This document shows, piece by piece, positions 27,875-36,108 of a DNA stretch of 64,000 nucleotides; position 1 is the stretch's first letter, and the number at the start of each line of letters is the position of its first letter. The stretch is from positions 1 through 64,000 of the forward strand of contig CBFHQJ010000012.1 in the NCBI GenBank assembly GCA_965657795.1, read 5' to 3'. The stretch is from SW10 sp965657795. GTDB lineage: Bacteria; Verrucomicrobiota; Verrucomicrobiia; Verrucomicrobiales; Akkermansiaceae. The notes beneath the pieces are model-generated. The model was not told the DNA's origin. It searched no databases and saw only the letters and a program-made list of their open reading frames with translations. A program made the translations under genes and the position numbers.

Positions 27875-30800
27875 ATGCTTTCCAAATCCCTCCTCACCAT
27901 TCTCTTCACGAGCCTATCCGCTCTTGCTGCTTCCAGACCCAACATTGTCTTCATCTTCACCGATGACCATCGTGCCGACGGCATGAGCTGCGCTGGAAAC
28001 CCTCACCTTAAGACTCCCAACCTCGACTGCATCGCCGCCCAAGGCACTCGTTTCGAGAACGCCTTCGTCACTCTTTCCATCTGCTCACCCAGCAGGGCCG
28101 TGGCGCTGACGGGGCGCTACAATAGTGCCAACGGAGTCACCTCAATCGGCAAGGGGCGCATGAACGAAGGCGAAGTGACCTTCCCCCGGCTTTTGCAAGA
28201 CGCCGGCTACCGCACCGCCGTCACCGGAAAGTGGCACCTCGGCGACACCCCCAAACAATGTGGATTCAATTTCTCCTCCACCTGTTTCTCCAACGGAACC
28301 TGGTATGGACGTCAATTCACACGCGAAGATGGATCCAAAATCAAAGCACAGAAATTCGTAGACCAATTCACAGCCGACGAAGCTGTCCGTTTTCTTCGCC
28401 AGTCCTCCACCAAGCCCTTCGCGCTCTGGCTCTGCACCCAGGTCCCCCACATGGACCATCGCCACACCTGGCCCGCAAAACAGGAATTCCTCGCGTCAAA
28501 AAGCATCTCCGATATGCCTCTCCCCGCATCCTGGAATGACGGACTCAGAGGCAAAGCTCCCTACCTCGCCAAATCCCGCAGCCGGACCAAAGCCCTCGAA
28601 TACGGATACGATAAATCCGAAGCCATTCAATCCCACACCCGTGACTACTACGCTTCCATCGAGCAGATGGATCAAACCCTTGGAACCGTCCTGGATGAAC
28701 TCGACCGCCTCGGCGTCCGCGATAACACCTGGATCATTATGCAGGGCGACAACGGCTGGCTTCTTGGGGAACATGGCCTCACCAGCAAGGTCCTCGCCTA
28801 TGAAGACTCGATTCGCGTCCCCCTCATCATCGCCCCTCCCACCGGCACCGCCAAAATCAACAAAGACTTTGCACTCGGCATCGACATCGCCCCCACCATT
28901 CTCGATATCGCCGGACTAGAGGTCCCTCCCTTCATGCACGGTCGCAGCCTTCTCCCCCTCGTTGCCGGTGAAACTCCAACCGACTGGCGGACCGAATTCG
29001 TTTACGAAGCCCCCGATTCCCAACTCGGTGCCGAACCATTGTGGGCCGTTCGCGCGCAAGATGAAAAATACATCGAATACCCCGGGCTATCCTTCGAAGA
29101 ATTTTACAAGCTTGGAAACGACTCCGGCGAGCGCATCAACCTGGCTCTCTCCTCCTCCCAAAAGTCCAAGGTCCAATCCTATCACCAAACCATTTCCACT
29201 CATCGAGCCGAGGTCATCAACACTAAGACGCCCTCAGCGAAAGCAACTAAAAAACCTTCTCTATCTGGCATCTACCCGCACCTCTCATTCTTCAACAACG
29301 AAAATGAATGTGGAACTGGAGCTGTCGTCCCTTTCGCAGATCGCCTCTGGGCCGTCACCTACGCACCGCACTCGCCAAAAGGCTCATCCGATAAACTCTA
29401 CGAAATCGACAAGGATCTCAACATGACCGTCCGCAAGGAATCAATCGGCGGCACCCCGGCCAACCGCATGATTCATCGCGAGTCCAACCAGCTCTTTATC
29501 GGCCCCTACGCCATCGACAAGAACCGTAAAGTACGAGCTATCCCATACTCGCAAATGTTTGGTCGCCCGACAGGAAACGCCCGCCACCTCTTCGATCCGG
29601 CTCATAAGATTTACTACGCAACCATGGAGGAGGGACTCTACGAAGTCGACGTGAACACCCTCGAAGTGAAGACCCTTTTTTACGACGAGGCTCAAAAGGG
29701 ATCCCCAAAAGCGGAGCTTCACGGTTATCACGGAAAAGGATTCTACTCCGGACAAGATCGAGTCATCTACTCCAACAACGGCCAGCGAGGCAGCGAAGCA
29801 AAGAAGAACCCCTTCACTCCTTCCGGCGTCCTCGCCCAATGGAACGGAAAAGCAAAAACCTTCGAAACTGTCACCAAAAACCAATTCACTGAAGTGACCG
29901 GCCCGGGAGGAATTTACGGTTCTTCAAACCCCGAAACCGACCCCATTTGGGCCAATGGTTGGGACGCCCGCTCCCTCATCCTGATGTGCCTGCACGAAGG
30001 ACAATGGCACCGCTACCGCCTCCCCAAGGCAAGCCATTCCTACGATGGCGCCCACGGCTGGAACACCGAGTGGCCGCGCATACGTGAAATCGGCGAGGGC
30101 AACAACTTACTCATGACCATGCACGGGATGTTTTGGAATTTCCCAAAGACCTTCAGTCCAAAAAGCTCCGCCGGCATCTCCCCGCGCTCAAGCTACCTTA
30201 AGGTCATCGGCGACTTCGCCCGCTGGGGCGACCATGTCGTGATGGGTTGCGATGACACCGCCAAGTCCGAATTCCTTAACAAGCGGAAAGCCAAAGGTCA
30301 CGTCGCCGCCCCACAATCCCAGTCAAACCTCTGGTTCGTCAAACCGGATCAACTCGATCACTTCGGCCCCGTCATCGGTCGCGGTTCGATCTGGCTGAAC
30401 GACAAAATCGAAGCAAACACTCCGTCAGATCCCTATCTTTTCTCCGGATACCAAAATCGCGCCGTGCATCTCTTTGCTTCGGAAAAAACCACCTTTCACT
30501 TCGAAGTTGATCTTCAAGGAAACAACCAATGGACCCCTCTATCAAAAGCCGAAGTCAACGGCTACCACTGGCACTCCTTCCCTGCTGATACGAAGGGAAC
30601 CTGGATTCGTGTTTCAAGCTCCACTGCTCTCGAAAATACCACTGCTTGGTTTACCTACGCGAACCCCGATACCCGCGAACCCGGCAAGAACAGTAAAATC
30701 TTTGACGGGCTCGCCACCGCTTCGGACAAAAACACCACCAGCGGAATCGTCCGGGCCCGCGGAGATAACCGACGTGACCTCCACTTCGCCTCCGATCAAG

Positions 30801-31585
30801 GACTCTACCAACTCAATCCCGACCTGACTCTCATCAAAGTCACCGGGGAGAAGAGCAGCTACGCCGAGTCCTGGCTCAAAAAAAATGCCGCCGTTCCAAA
30901 ACGAAAGGGCATTCTTGAAGTTGACGCAGCCTCTGTCCTCTACATTGACGACAGCGGCAAACGCTTCCGCCTTCCCAAAGGTCACCCGAATCTCGACGAT
31001 GAGACCGGCCGCATCTGTCGAGAAGTCGCGACCGAGCGTGATCTTTTCAACGCCCACGGAACCTTTTACGAACTCCCCGCCAACAATGCCCTCGGCTTCC
31101 CCAGAGTCCGCCCGGTTGCCACCCACAACCTTCGTATCCAGGATTACTGCAGCTACCGCGGGCTTCTTATTCTTTCTGGTATTTCCGAACAAGCTCCGAA
31201 GGATAACCCGCATCTCATTCACTCGCAGGATGGCAAAACCGCCCTTTGGGCCGGAGCCGTCGATGACCTTTGGAGCCTTGGCAAACCAGTCGGAGAAGGG
31301 GGACCGTGGTCGAACACCAAAGTGCAAGCCGGAACTCCCTCCGATCCCTACCTCATGACCGGCTACGATCAAAAGTCTCTCTCAATCTCCGCCGCTGCCC
31401 CATGCAAAATCACCGCGCAAGTTGATCTCACCGGCAATGGCGACTGGGTCGATTACAAAACCGTAGTCATAGTGGACGTCAACCAAGACGTCAGCCATAC
31501 CTTCCATCCCGATTTTCAAGCCTACTGGATCCGCTTCGTCAGCGACACGGACACCAGCGTCAGTGCGCACCTGATCTACCGATAA
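27875..31585 (+). CDS. Sulfatase fused to a large propeller-like C-terminal region
   Basis: A 1236-residue protein. The open frame extends upstream into the CotH gene, but ATG 27875, five bases after that stop, gives the signal peptide MLSKSLLTILFTSLSALAA. The sulfatase domain (about 21-460) has TDDHRADG with Asp30-Asp31, the formylglycine site CSPSR with Cys70, AVTGKWHLG, MQGDNGWLLGEHG and DIAPTILDIAG. After about residue 460 comes some 770 residues with repeated propeller-like elements (KLYEIDKDLNMTV, GGTPANRMIHRESN, EGLYEVDVNTLEVK, GLYQLNPDLTLIKV) and two copies of a GTPSDPYLFSGY / GTPSDPYLMTGY motif. The C-terminal region resembles stand-alone secreted propeller proteins of Planctomycetes and Bacteroidetes. 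Substrate is unknown. Confidence 0.9.
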   Translation: MLSKSLLTILFTSLSALAASRPNIVFIFTDDHRADGMSCAGNPHLKTPNLDCIAAQGTRFENAFVTLSICSPSRAVALTGRYNSANGVTSIGKGRMNEGEVTFPRLLQDAGYRTAVTGKWHLGDTPKQCGFNFSSTCFSNGTWYGRQFTREDGSKIKAQKFVDQFTADEAVRFLRQSSTKPFALWLCTQVPHMDHRHTWPAKQEFLASKSISDMPLPASWNDGLRGKAPYLAKSRSRTKALEYGYDKSEAIQSHTRDYYASIEQMDQTLGTVLDELDRLGVRDNTWIIMQGDNGWLLGEHGLTSKVLAYEDSIRVPLIIAPPTGTAKINKDFALGIDIAPTILDIAGLEVPPFMHGRSLLPLVAGETPTDWRTEFVYEAPDSQLGAEPLWAVRAQDEKYIEYPGLSFEEFYKLGNDSGERINLALSSSQKSKVQSYHQTISTHRAEVINTKTPSAKATKKPSLSGIYPHLSFFNNENECGTGAVVPFADRLWAVTYAPHSPKGSSDKLYEIDKDLNMTVRKESIGGTPANRMIHRESNQLFIGPYAIDKNRKVRAIPYSQMFGRPTGNARHLFDPAHKIYYATMEEGLYEVDVNTLEVKTLFYDEAQKGSPKAELHGYHGKGFYSGQDRVIYSNNGQRGSEAKKNPFTPSGVLAQWNGKAKTFETVTKNQFTEVTGPGGIYGSSNPETDPIWANGWDARSLILMCLHEGQWHRYRLPKASHSYDGAHGWNTEWPRIREIGEGNNLLMTMHGMFWNFPKTFSPKSSAGISPRSSYLKVIGDFARWGDHVVMGCDDTAKSEFLNKRKAKGHVAAPQSQSNLWFVKPDQLDHFGPVIGRGSIWLNDKIEANTPSDPYLFSGYQNRAVHLFASEKTTFHFEVDLQGNNQWTPLSKAEVNGYHWHSFPADTKGTWIRVSSSTALENTTAWFTYANPDTREPGKNSKIFDGLATASDKNTTSGIVRARGDNRRDLHFASDQGLYQLNPDLTLIKVTGEKSSYAESWLKKNAAVPKRKGILEVDAASVLYIDDSGKRFRLPKGHPNLDDETGRICREVATERDLFNAHGTFYELPANNALGFPRVRPVATHNLRIQDYCSYRGLLILSGISEQAPKDNPHLIHSQDGKTALWAGAVDDLWSLGKPVGEGGPWSNTKVQAGTPSDPYLMTGYDQKSLSISAAAPCKITAQVDLTGNGDWVDYKTVVIVDVNQDVSHTFHPDFQAYWIRFVSDTDTSVSAHLIYR

Positions 31586-31593
31586 GATTCTCC

Positions 31594-31640
31594 GGGGGTT
31601 CTTCCGCTCCTTAATCAAGGAGTGCGGTAGCGAGCACGCT
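31594..31640. other. Imperfect hairpin between convergent sulfatase and isomerase genes
   Basis: CCGCTCCTT and AAGGAGTGCGG (about 31604-31627) pair with a small bulge around an AATC loop, in the 59-bp gap between two convergent genes. There is no T-run on either side. It may act as a weak bidirectional end signal. Confidence 0.3.
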
Positions 31641-31644
31641 TGAA

Positions 31645-32559
31645 TTAAAAGTGCTTTCTCAGCAGCTCCAGACTCTTGGGCACTGCCGTCATGGGATCTT
31701 CCTTTCCTTCAAACTCAAGCGAAACGTATCCCTTGTAGTTCACCTTCTTCATGATCTTTGCAATTCGCTCATAATCCAAATCCAAGGTATACCACCGCCC
31801 CTCCCCATAATAAGTCTTGGCCTGGAGCAGCACCGTCTTATCGGCCAACTTCTCCAGTCGATCATAGGGATCCTCCAAAAAATTCCCCGTATCCAGGGTC
31901 ACTTGCAACCAAGGAGACTTTACCGCATCCACAACCTTCAGCACTCCCTCGGGCGTCAAGCCCAGGCCCCAGTGATTCTCCAAACCTAAAACTACGCCAC
32001 ATTTCTCGGCATAGGGTAATAACTGTTTCATCGATTCGATAACCCACTCAAACCCCTCCGCCTCGGTATACCCCTCCAATACCGGCTCAATCCCGCGGTT
32101 CGCCATTAATTCATCAAAATCCTTACTCGTTCCCCAGCTACCTGTATTGATTCGTAGCGTCGGAATACCCAGCGCATAGGCCTGCTCGATATAGGCGATA
32201 GTCTGCTCGACATTCCGCCTCCTCACCCTCTCGCTGGGATTCACAAAGGTCTGATGTGTCGAAAAGCCCATCAAATCCACCCCGGCCATGAAAGCCCGGC
32301 GCTTGATTTTTTGAAGCATTGCTGGAGAAAAATCCTCCATCTGGACCTGCAAAATCTCAACGCCATCAAAGCCCATCTTCGCGGCCAAATCGATGCACTT
32401 TCCGATATCCCGCATCTCGTCCCGCTGGAATCCCCAGAAGCTGTATGTTGATACTCCAATCGGATTTCTGTCATTTGCACCACGACCGAAACCAGTCAGG
32501 CAAGCGGCAGAAGACAGAGCAAGAGATGAGAGGATTTCGCGGCGTGAATAGTCTTTCAT
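31645..32559 (-). CDS. Sugar phosphate isomerase/epimerase-like TIM barrel with Tat-type signal
   Basis: A 304-residue protein of the xylose-isomerase-like TIM-barrel family (AP endonuclease family 2 fold). The N-terminus SRREILSSLALSSAACLTGF is a Tat-type signal. Barrel landmarks are GVSTYSFWGF, MGFDGVEILQVQM, TLRINTGSWGTS, GVVLGLENHWG (metal-binding Glu), VTLDTGNFLEDPYD (Asp/His-type metal region) and GYVSLEFEGKEDP (final metal Glu). These enzymes isomerise or epimerise sugars or sugar-like compounds; export by Tat is common for members in Planctomycetes and Verrucomicrobia, but their substrates are mostly unknown. It is divergent from the FucP-like permease across 93 bp, and the pairing suggests a carbohydrate role. 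Confidence 0.88.
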   Translation of the reverse strand: MKDYSRREILSSLALSSAACLTGFGRGANDRNPIGVSTYSFWGFQRDEMRDIGKCIDLAAKMGFDGVEILQVQMEDFSPAMLQKIKRRAFMAGVDLMGFSTHQTFVNPSERVRRRNVEQTIAYIEQAYALGIPTLRINTGSWGTSKDFDELMANRGIEPVLEGYTEAEGFEWVIESMKQLLPYAEKCGVVLGLENHWGLGLTPEGVLKVVDAVKSPWLQVTLDTGNFLEDPYDRLEKLADKTVLLQAKTYYGEGRWYTLDLDYERIAKIMKKVNYKGYVSLEFEGKEDPMTAVPKSLELLRKHF

Positions 32560-32652
32560 GTCGCTACTCTAGCAATTTTCACGAGGTTGCGAGACTTTGA
32601 TCTCCACAAAGATGAATTTGTCTGACATCCATCTACCTTCACCTTTTCTACA

Positions 32653-34152
32653 GTGACTTCATCCAACACTTCTCCGGCAATCGTTCCGCGAAACTTTCTC
32701 GCGGCCTTCATCCTCACCACCTGCTGCTTCTCACTCTGGGGATTTGCCAACGACTACACCAACCCGCTCGTCAAAGTTTACGAACAGGTTTTCATCATCC
32801 CCACCTCTCAGGCTGCTTGGCTTCAGTTCGCCTTCTACTTTGGCTACTTCTGCATGGCCCTTCCGGCCGCCTTTTTCATTCGACGTTTTTCCTACAAAGG
32901 AGCCATCCTCGTCGGTCTCGCCCTTTATGCCATCGGAGCTCTCCTGGCCATTCCTGCCAGCCTTGCCATCTCCTTCCCCATCTTTGTCCTGGGTTCCTAT
33001 ATCATTCCATGTGGTCTCGCCTTCCTCGAAACCGCTTGTAACCCCTACATTCTAGCCATGGGCCCGCGCGAAACCGCAACACAGCGCCTCAACCTGGCCC
33101 AGGCCTTCAATCCAATCGGCTCCCTCACCGGGATGGCCATCGCCACTTTTGTTCTCGCGCCCCAACTCGAGATCAACAAATTCGCCGAAGCGCTGGGCAA
33201 AAACAATCCGGTCGCCACCGAATTCCTTTTCACCCCGGAGTCCAAACTTCCCGAAGGAGCCTGGATTCACGTCGACAAGGTCGTTCTGAGCGACGATGTC
33301 ACCGTCCCCCTCTACAAAGAGATTCCCGTCTTCTCCGAGGAACTTCCCGGAGTCCTTTCCGGCGCGACTTCCCACGCCCTGAAAGGGATCAACGCCACCC
33401 AGCCTGAAGATTTCAAGAAACTTCAGAGCGCCGACCTTGCAAACGTCCGCACTCCTTACCTGGTCATCGCGGCTATCGTCATTCTCTTCTTCCTCCTCTT
33501 TGCCTTCTCAAAAATGCCGACCTTCAAGAGCAAGGAAAAGGAAGCTCCCTTTCTTGAGATCACCAAACGCATTTTTTGCCAAGGCCACTTTGCCGGCGGT
33601 GTCATCGCCCAGGCATTTTACGTTGGAGCCCAGATCATGTGTTGGACCTACATCATCCACTACGGCATGGAAGAAGTGGGCCTGAGCCTGGCAACCGCCC
33701 AGAAGTGGAATATCGCTTCAATGATTCTCTTTTTGAGCAGCCGGTTTGTCTGCACATGGCTTCTCCGCATCATTAATCCGGGCAAGCTCCTCATGATCTT
33801 TGCTCTCGGTGGCCTTGGTTTTGTTTGCGGAGCCATTCTCATCCCCGGTTACCCCGGCCTCGTTTGTCTCGTCTGCGTCTCGGGATGCATGTCACTTATG
33901 TTCCCCACGATTTATGGAATCGCATTGGATGGAATGGAAGAAGAAGAAGCCAAACTCGGCTCGGCCTTCCTAATCATGGCCATCGTGGGTGGTGCGGTTG
34001 GAGCCAAAGTCCAGGGAAACCTTATCACCTCACACGGCGTCCCTGTTTCCTTCACCCTGGTCGCGATCTGCTTCATCGTCATCGCCGGATATGGCTACCT
34101 CTCTTTCAAAAAATTTCACCCCAATCTCCTTTCCAGTGAGGACAGCCATTAA
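32653..34152 (+). CDS. FucP-type MFS sugar permease
   Basis: A 499-residue major facilitator of the fucose/glucose-galactose permease group. TM1 to TM5 have FLAAFILTTCCFSLWGFAND, FAFYFGYFCMALPAAFFIRR, GAILVGLALYAIGALLAIP, GLAFLETACNPYILAMGP (the GxxFLExxxNPYI signature of FucP relatives) and NLAQAFNPIGSLTGMAIATF. About 95 residues of hydrophilic sequence (about 178-272) sit between TM5 and TM6, an insertion compared with E. coli FucP. The C-terminal half has MEEVGLSLATAQKWNIASM, MSLMFPTIYGIALDGM and LIMAIVGGAVGAKVQG. Likely a proton-coupled deoxysugar or hexose importer. The start is a GTG with no Shine-Dalgarno. The exact sugar is unknown. Confidence 0.9.
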   Translation: MTSSNTSPAIVPRNFLAAFILTTCCFSLWGFANDYTNPLVKVYEQVFIIPTSQAAWLQFAFYFGYFCMALPAAFFIRRFSYKGAILVGLALYAIGALLAIPASLAISFPIFVLGSYIIPCGLAFLETACNPYILAMGPRETATQRLNLAQAFNPIGSLTGMAIATFVLAPQLEINKFAEALGKNNPVATEFLFTPESKLPEGAWIHVDKVVLSDDVTVPLYKEIPVFSEELPGVLSGATSHALKGINATQPEDFKKLQSADLANVRTPYLVIAAIVILFFLLFAFSKMPTFKSKEKEAPFLEITKRIFCQGHFAGGVIAQAFYVGAQIMCWTYIIHYGMEEVGLSLATAQKWNIASMILFLSSRFVCTWLLRIINPGKLLMIFALGGLGFVCGAILIPGYPGLVCLVCVSGCMSLMFPTIYGIALDGMEEEEAKLGSAFLIMAIVGGAVGAKVQGNLITSHGVPVSFTLVAICFIVIAGYGYLSFKKFHPNLLSSEDSH

Positions 34153-34297
34153 TCAGCTCCGCTCGGAAAAATGACAGCTGACCGCCCCATTCGGCCCCGC
34201 GTTTTGCCAAAAAATCGCACTAATACCAAAGAACAACCCATGCGTGCGTGAAAACTGCTTGATCCGAGCGCCCAGCCATCCAAGCTTTGAGCAAGTA

Positions 34298-35074
34298 ATG
34301 AATACACGCACATCTTCATCCAAAAAACGGGGATTTACTCTCGTCGAGCTCCTCGTCGTCATTGCCATCATCATGACTCTGGCCGGAATCGCCCTCGTGG
34401 CCGTCCGCGCAGGAATCTCTGCTTCGAACGCCGGTAAGACCACGAAGAACATGAAGGAAATCTACAACGCCCTTACTGTTCTCCAGTCCGAGGGCGTCAA
34501 CACCGGCTACCATGCTCCCAATACCTTCCCTCCATACAAGGGAAGCCTTCAGGATGCACAACAAGCTTCGTTTGTTTGGTGGGACCTCGTCGCGGAGCAA
34601 CTCGATGTCGCCGAGCGGGACGGTGCCAGCTATCGCTGGGGCAAGCCGTTTTCCGAAACCATCCTCCAAAATCCGCTTTCGAAAAAGAAGCTCGGCGAGG
34701 GCAAAGACGAGTATGATTCACTTTACAACGAACCCGCCCTGAGCCTGGGAAGCTATGCTTACAATTCCGAGCTCGGTGGCGACGTCAGCAACGACGCCAT
34801 GGAAGAAAACGTTTACAAGGTCCGCCTGAGCGCGGTGAAAGACGGCCCAAGCACCATCTACTTTGGTGAAACAGACGACAACGTGGAGTCACACGGCTGG
34901 GTATTCAGAAACACCAATAACGCCCCCCAGGGAAACCATAAGGACAAGGTTCACTGCTGCATGCTCGATGGTCACATTGAAATGATCACAAACGAGAACC
35001 TCAAAAAGCCGCAGGTTTTCGAATTCTACACCAAGCTTAAGGACAAGAATTACTCGGCCAAACCTTCGAACTAG
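34298..35074 (+). CDS. Pseudopilin-like protein with N-terminal methylation motif
   Basis: A 258-residue protein with a type IV prepilin leader: MNTRTSSSKKRG followed by FTLVELLVVIAIIMTLAGIA, cleavage expected between Gly and Phe, with Glu at position +5. The frame is open upstream, but the ATG at 34298 gives the standard short basic leader. After the N-terminal helix comes a globular domain with ASFVWWDLVAEQL, GSYAYNSELGG and VHCCMLDGHIEMIT. The HxDGHxE-like end resembles the DUF1559/H-X9-DG group of verrucomicrobial and planctomycetal pseudopilins. It is probably assembled or exported by a type II secretion/type IV pilus-like machine encoded elsewhere. A strong terminator follows, so it is likely monocistronic. 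Confidence 0.88.
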   Translation: MNTRTSSSKKRGFTLVELLVVIAIIMTLAGIALVAVRAGISASNAGKTTKNMKEIYNALTVLQSEGVNTGYHAPNTFPPYKGSLQDAQQASFVWWDLVAEQLDVAERDGASYRWGKPFSETILQNPLSKKKLGEGKDEYDSLYNEPALSLGSYAYNSELGGDVSNDAMEENVYKVRLSAVKDGPSTIYFGETDDNVESHGWVFRNTNNAPQGNHKDKVHCCMLDGHIEMITNENLKKPQVFEFYTKLKDKNYSAKPSN

Positions 35075-35100
35075 GTTCTCAAAAATTACTCAATTTTTCA

Positions 35101-35130
35101 AAGGCGGCTTCAATTGAAGCCGCCTTTTTT
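35101..35130 (+). terminator. Rho-independent terminator after the pseudopilin gene
   Basis: A perfect 11-bp stem (AAGGCGGCTTC / GAAGCCGCCTT) with a four-base AATT loop is followed by T residues. It sits 26 bases after the pseudopilin stop. Confidence 0.93.
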
Positions 35131-35150
35131 GTAATCCTCCACCCGCCCAA

Positions 35151-35525
35151 ATGAAAAAACACGTCCGCGCCCACCTCAGAAAGGCCCTCTGTTTTTTCAT
35201 CCTCTTCTATCTTCTCAGCTACACCGTCCTCTCCTTTTTTGGGGTTTACGTCCCCCATACCTCGGGGCTGGGTTGGGTGAAGACGTACCGCTGGGCACCG
35301 GCAGGTTTTGCATCAGGTTCTGCTGGATTGGATGTCACGGGAAAAAACCGAACCCTGACTTTTTTCTATTACCCGCTCCTCGTCGCCGACAACAAATTCA
35401 TTCACACCCGGGATAAGGCAAGGACCGGGAAATGGCCGGTGAATGACACCCTCGATAAAGCCCTTCAGGAGACTTACGAAGAACGGTATCGCGAGCTTCG
35501 TAGCCGACAGGATTCCGGCCAATAG
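35151..35525 (+). CDS. Small membrane-anchored protein of unknown function
   Basis: A 124-residue protein with a basic N-terminus (MKKHVRAHLRKA) and one hydrophobic segment (about 12-34, LCFFILFYLLSYTVLSFFGVY), then about 90 residues that are probably outside the cytoplasm, ending in a charged helix (ALQETYEERYRELRSRQDS). No family recognised. It starts 20 bases after the upstream terminator and ends 67 bases before the ECF sigma gene; transcription from the same region is possible but not shown. The start ATG is the first in frame and matches a normal signal-anchor. Confidence 0.65.
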   Translation: MKKHVRAHLRKALCFFILFYLLSYTVLSFFGVYVPHTSGLGWVKTYRWAPAGFASGSAGLDVTGKNRTLTFFYYPLLVADNKFIHTRDKARTGKWPVNDTLDKALQETYEERYRELRSRQDSGQ

Positions 35526-35592
35526 CGCCCGTCCCTCAAAAAAGTAAAAAAACTTCGTCACGATTTCCCCTCCCTTGTTAAATGAGGGATAG

Positions 35593-36108
35593 ATGGATCA
35601 ATCGACCGCCGAATTCACCCGCCAATGGACCAGCGTGCTGCCCAAGGTCTCGGCCTTTGTGGGCTCGATGGTTTTTGACGTGAGCGACCGCGACGATGTC
35701 CTGCAAGACTGCGCCGTCGCGGCCATGACCTCCTTTGATCGCTACGATTCGGCACGCCCCTTCGCAGCCTGGGTCATCGGAGTCGCTCGTAACCAGGTTC
35801 GACTCTATCTCCGCCGAAAATCAAAAGATCCGCATATTTTTGACGATGACGCCCTCGATCATCTGGTCGAGGCCTTCGCCCGCCACCGTCCGGCCCATGA
35901 ACAAAAGCTAACCCGGCTTGCGCATTGCGTGTCACAACTCGAAGGCCGCGCACGTGAACTCTGCGAATTGCGCTACTCCCAAAATCTCAAACCCGCTGCC
36001 ATCGGTGAACAATTGGGAATGCCCGCAAATACCGTGGCCAAGGCCCTTCAACGCGTCAGGGAACAACTCAAAGGCTGCCTTGAAAAAACCAACCTCTCGC
36101 CATCATGA
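35593..36108 (+). CDS. ECF-family RNA polymerase sigma factor
   Basis: A 171-residue factor with region 2 (about 28-90; RDDVLQDCAVAAMTSFDRYD, FAAWVIGVARNQVRLYLRRK) and region 4 (about 105-165; LEGRARELCELRYSQNLKP, AIGEQLGMPANTVAKALQRV). The start ATG is preceded by GAGGG four bases upstream, one of the few good Shine-Dalgarno matches in the window. The stop overlaps the FecR-LamG start (ATGA). The order sigma / FecR-LamG / PSD1 cytochrome / DUF1501 follows on the same strand. This is the compact arrangement widespread in Planctomycetes and Verrucomicrobia, where the sigma factor probably controls its own operon. Confidence 0.94.
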   Translation: MDQSTAEFTRQWTSVLPKVSAFVGSMVFDVSDRDDVLQDCAVAAMTSFDRYDSARPFAAWVIGVARNQVRLYLRRKSKDPHIFDDDALDHLVEAFARHRPAHEQKLTRLAHCVSQLEGRARELCELRYSQNLKPAAIGEQLGMPANTVAKALQRVREQLKGCLEKTNLSPS

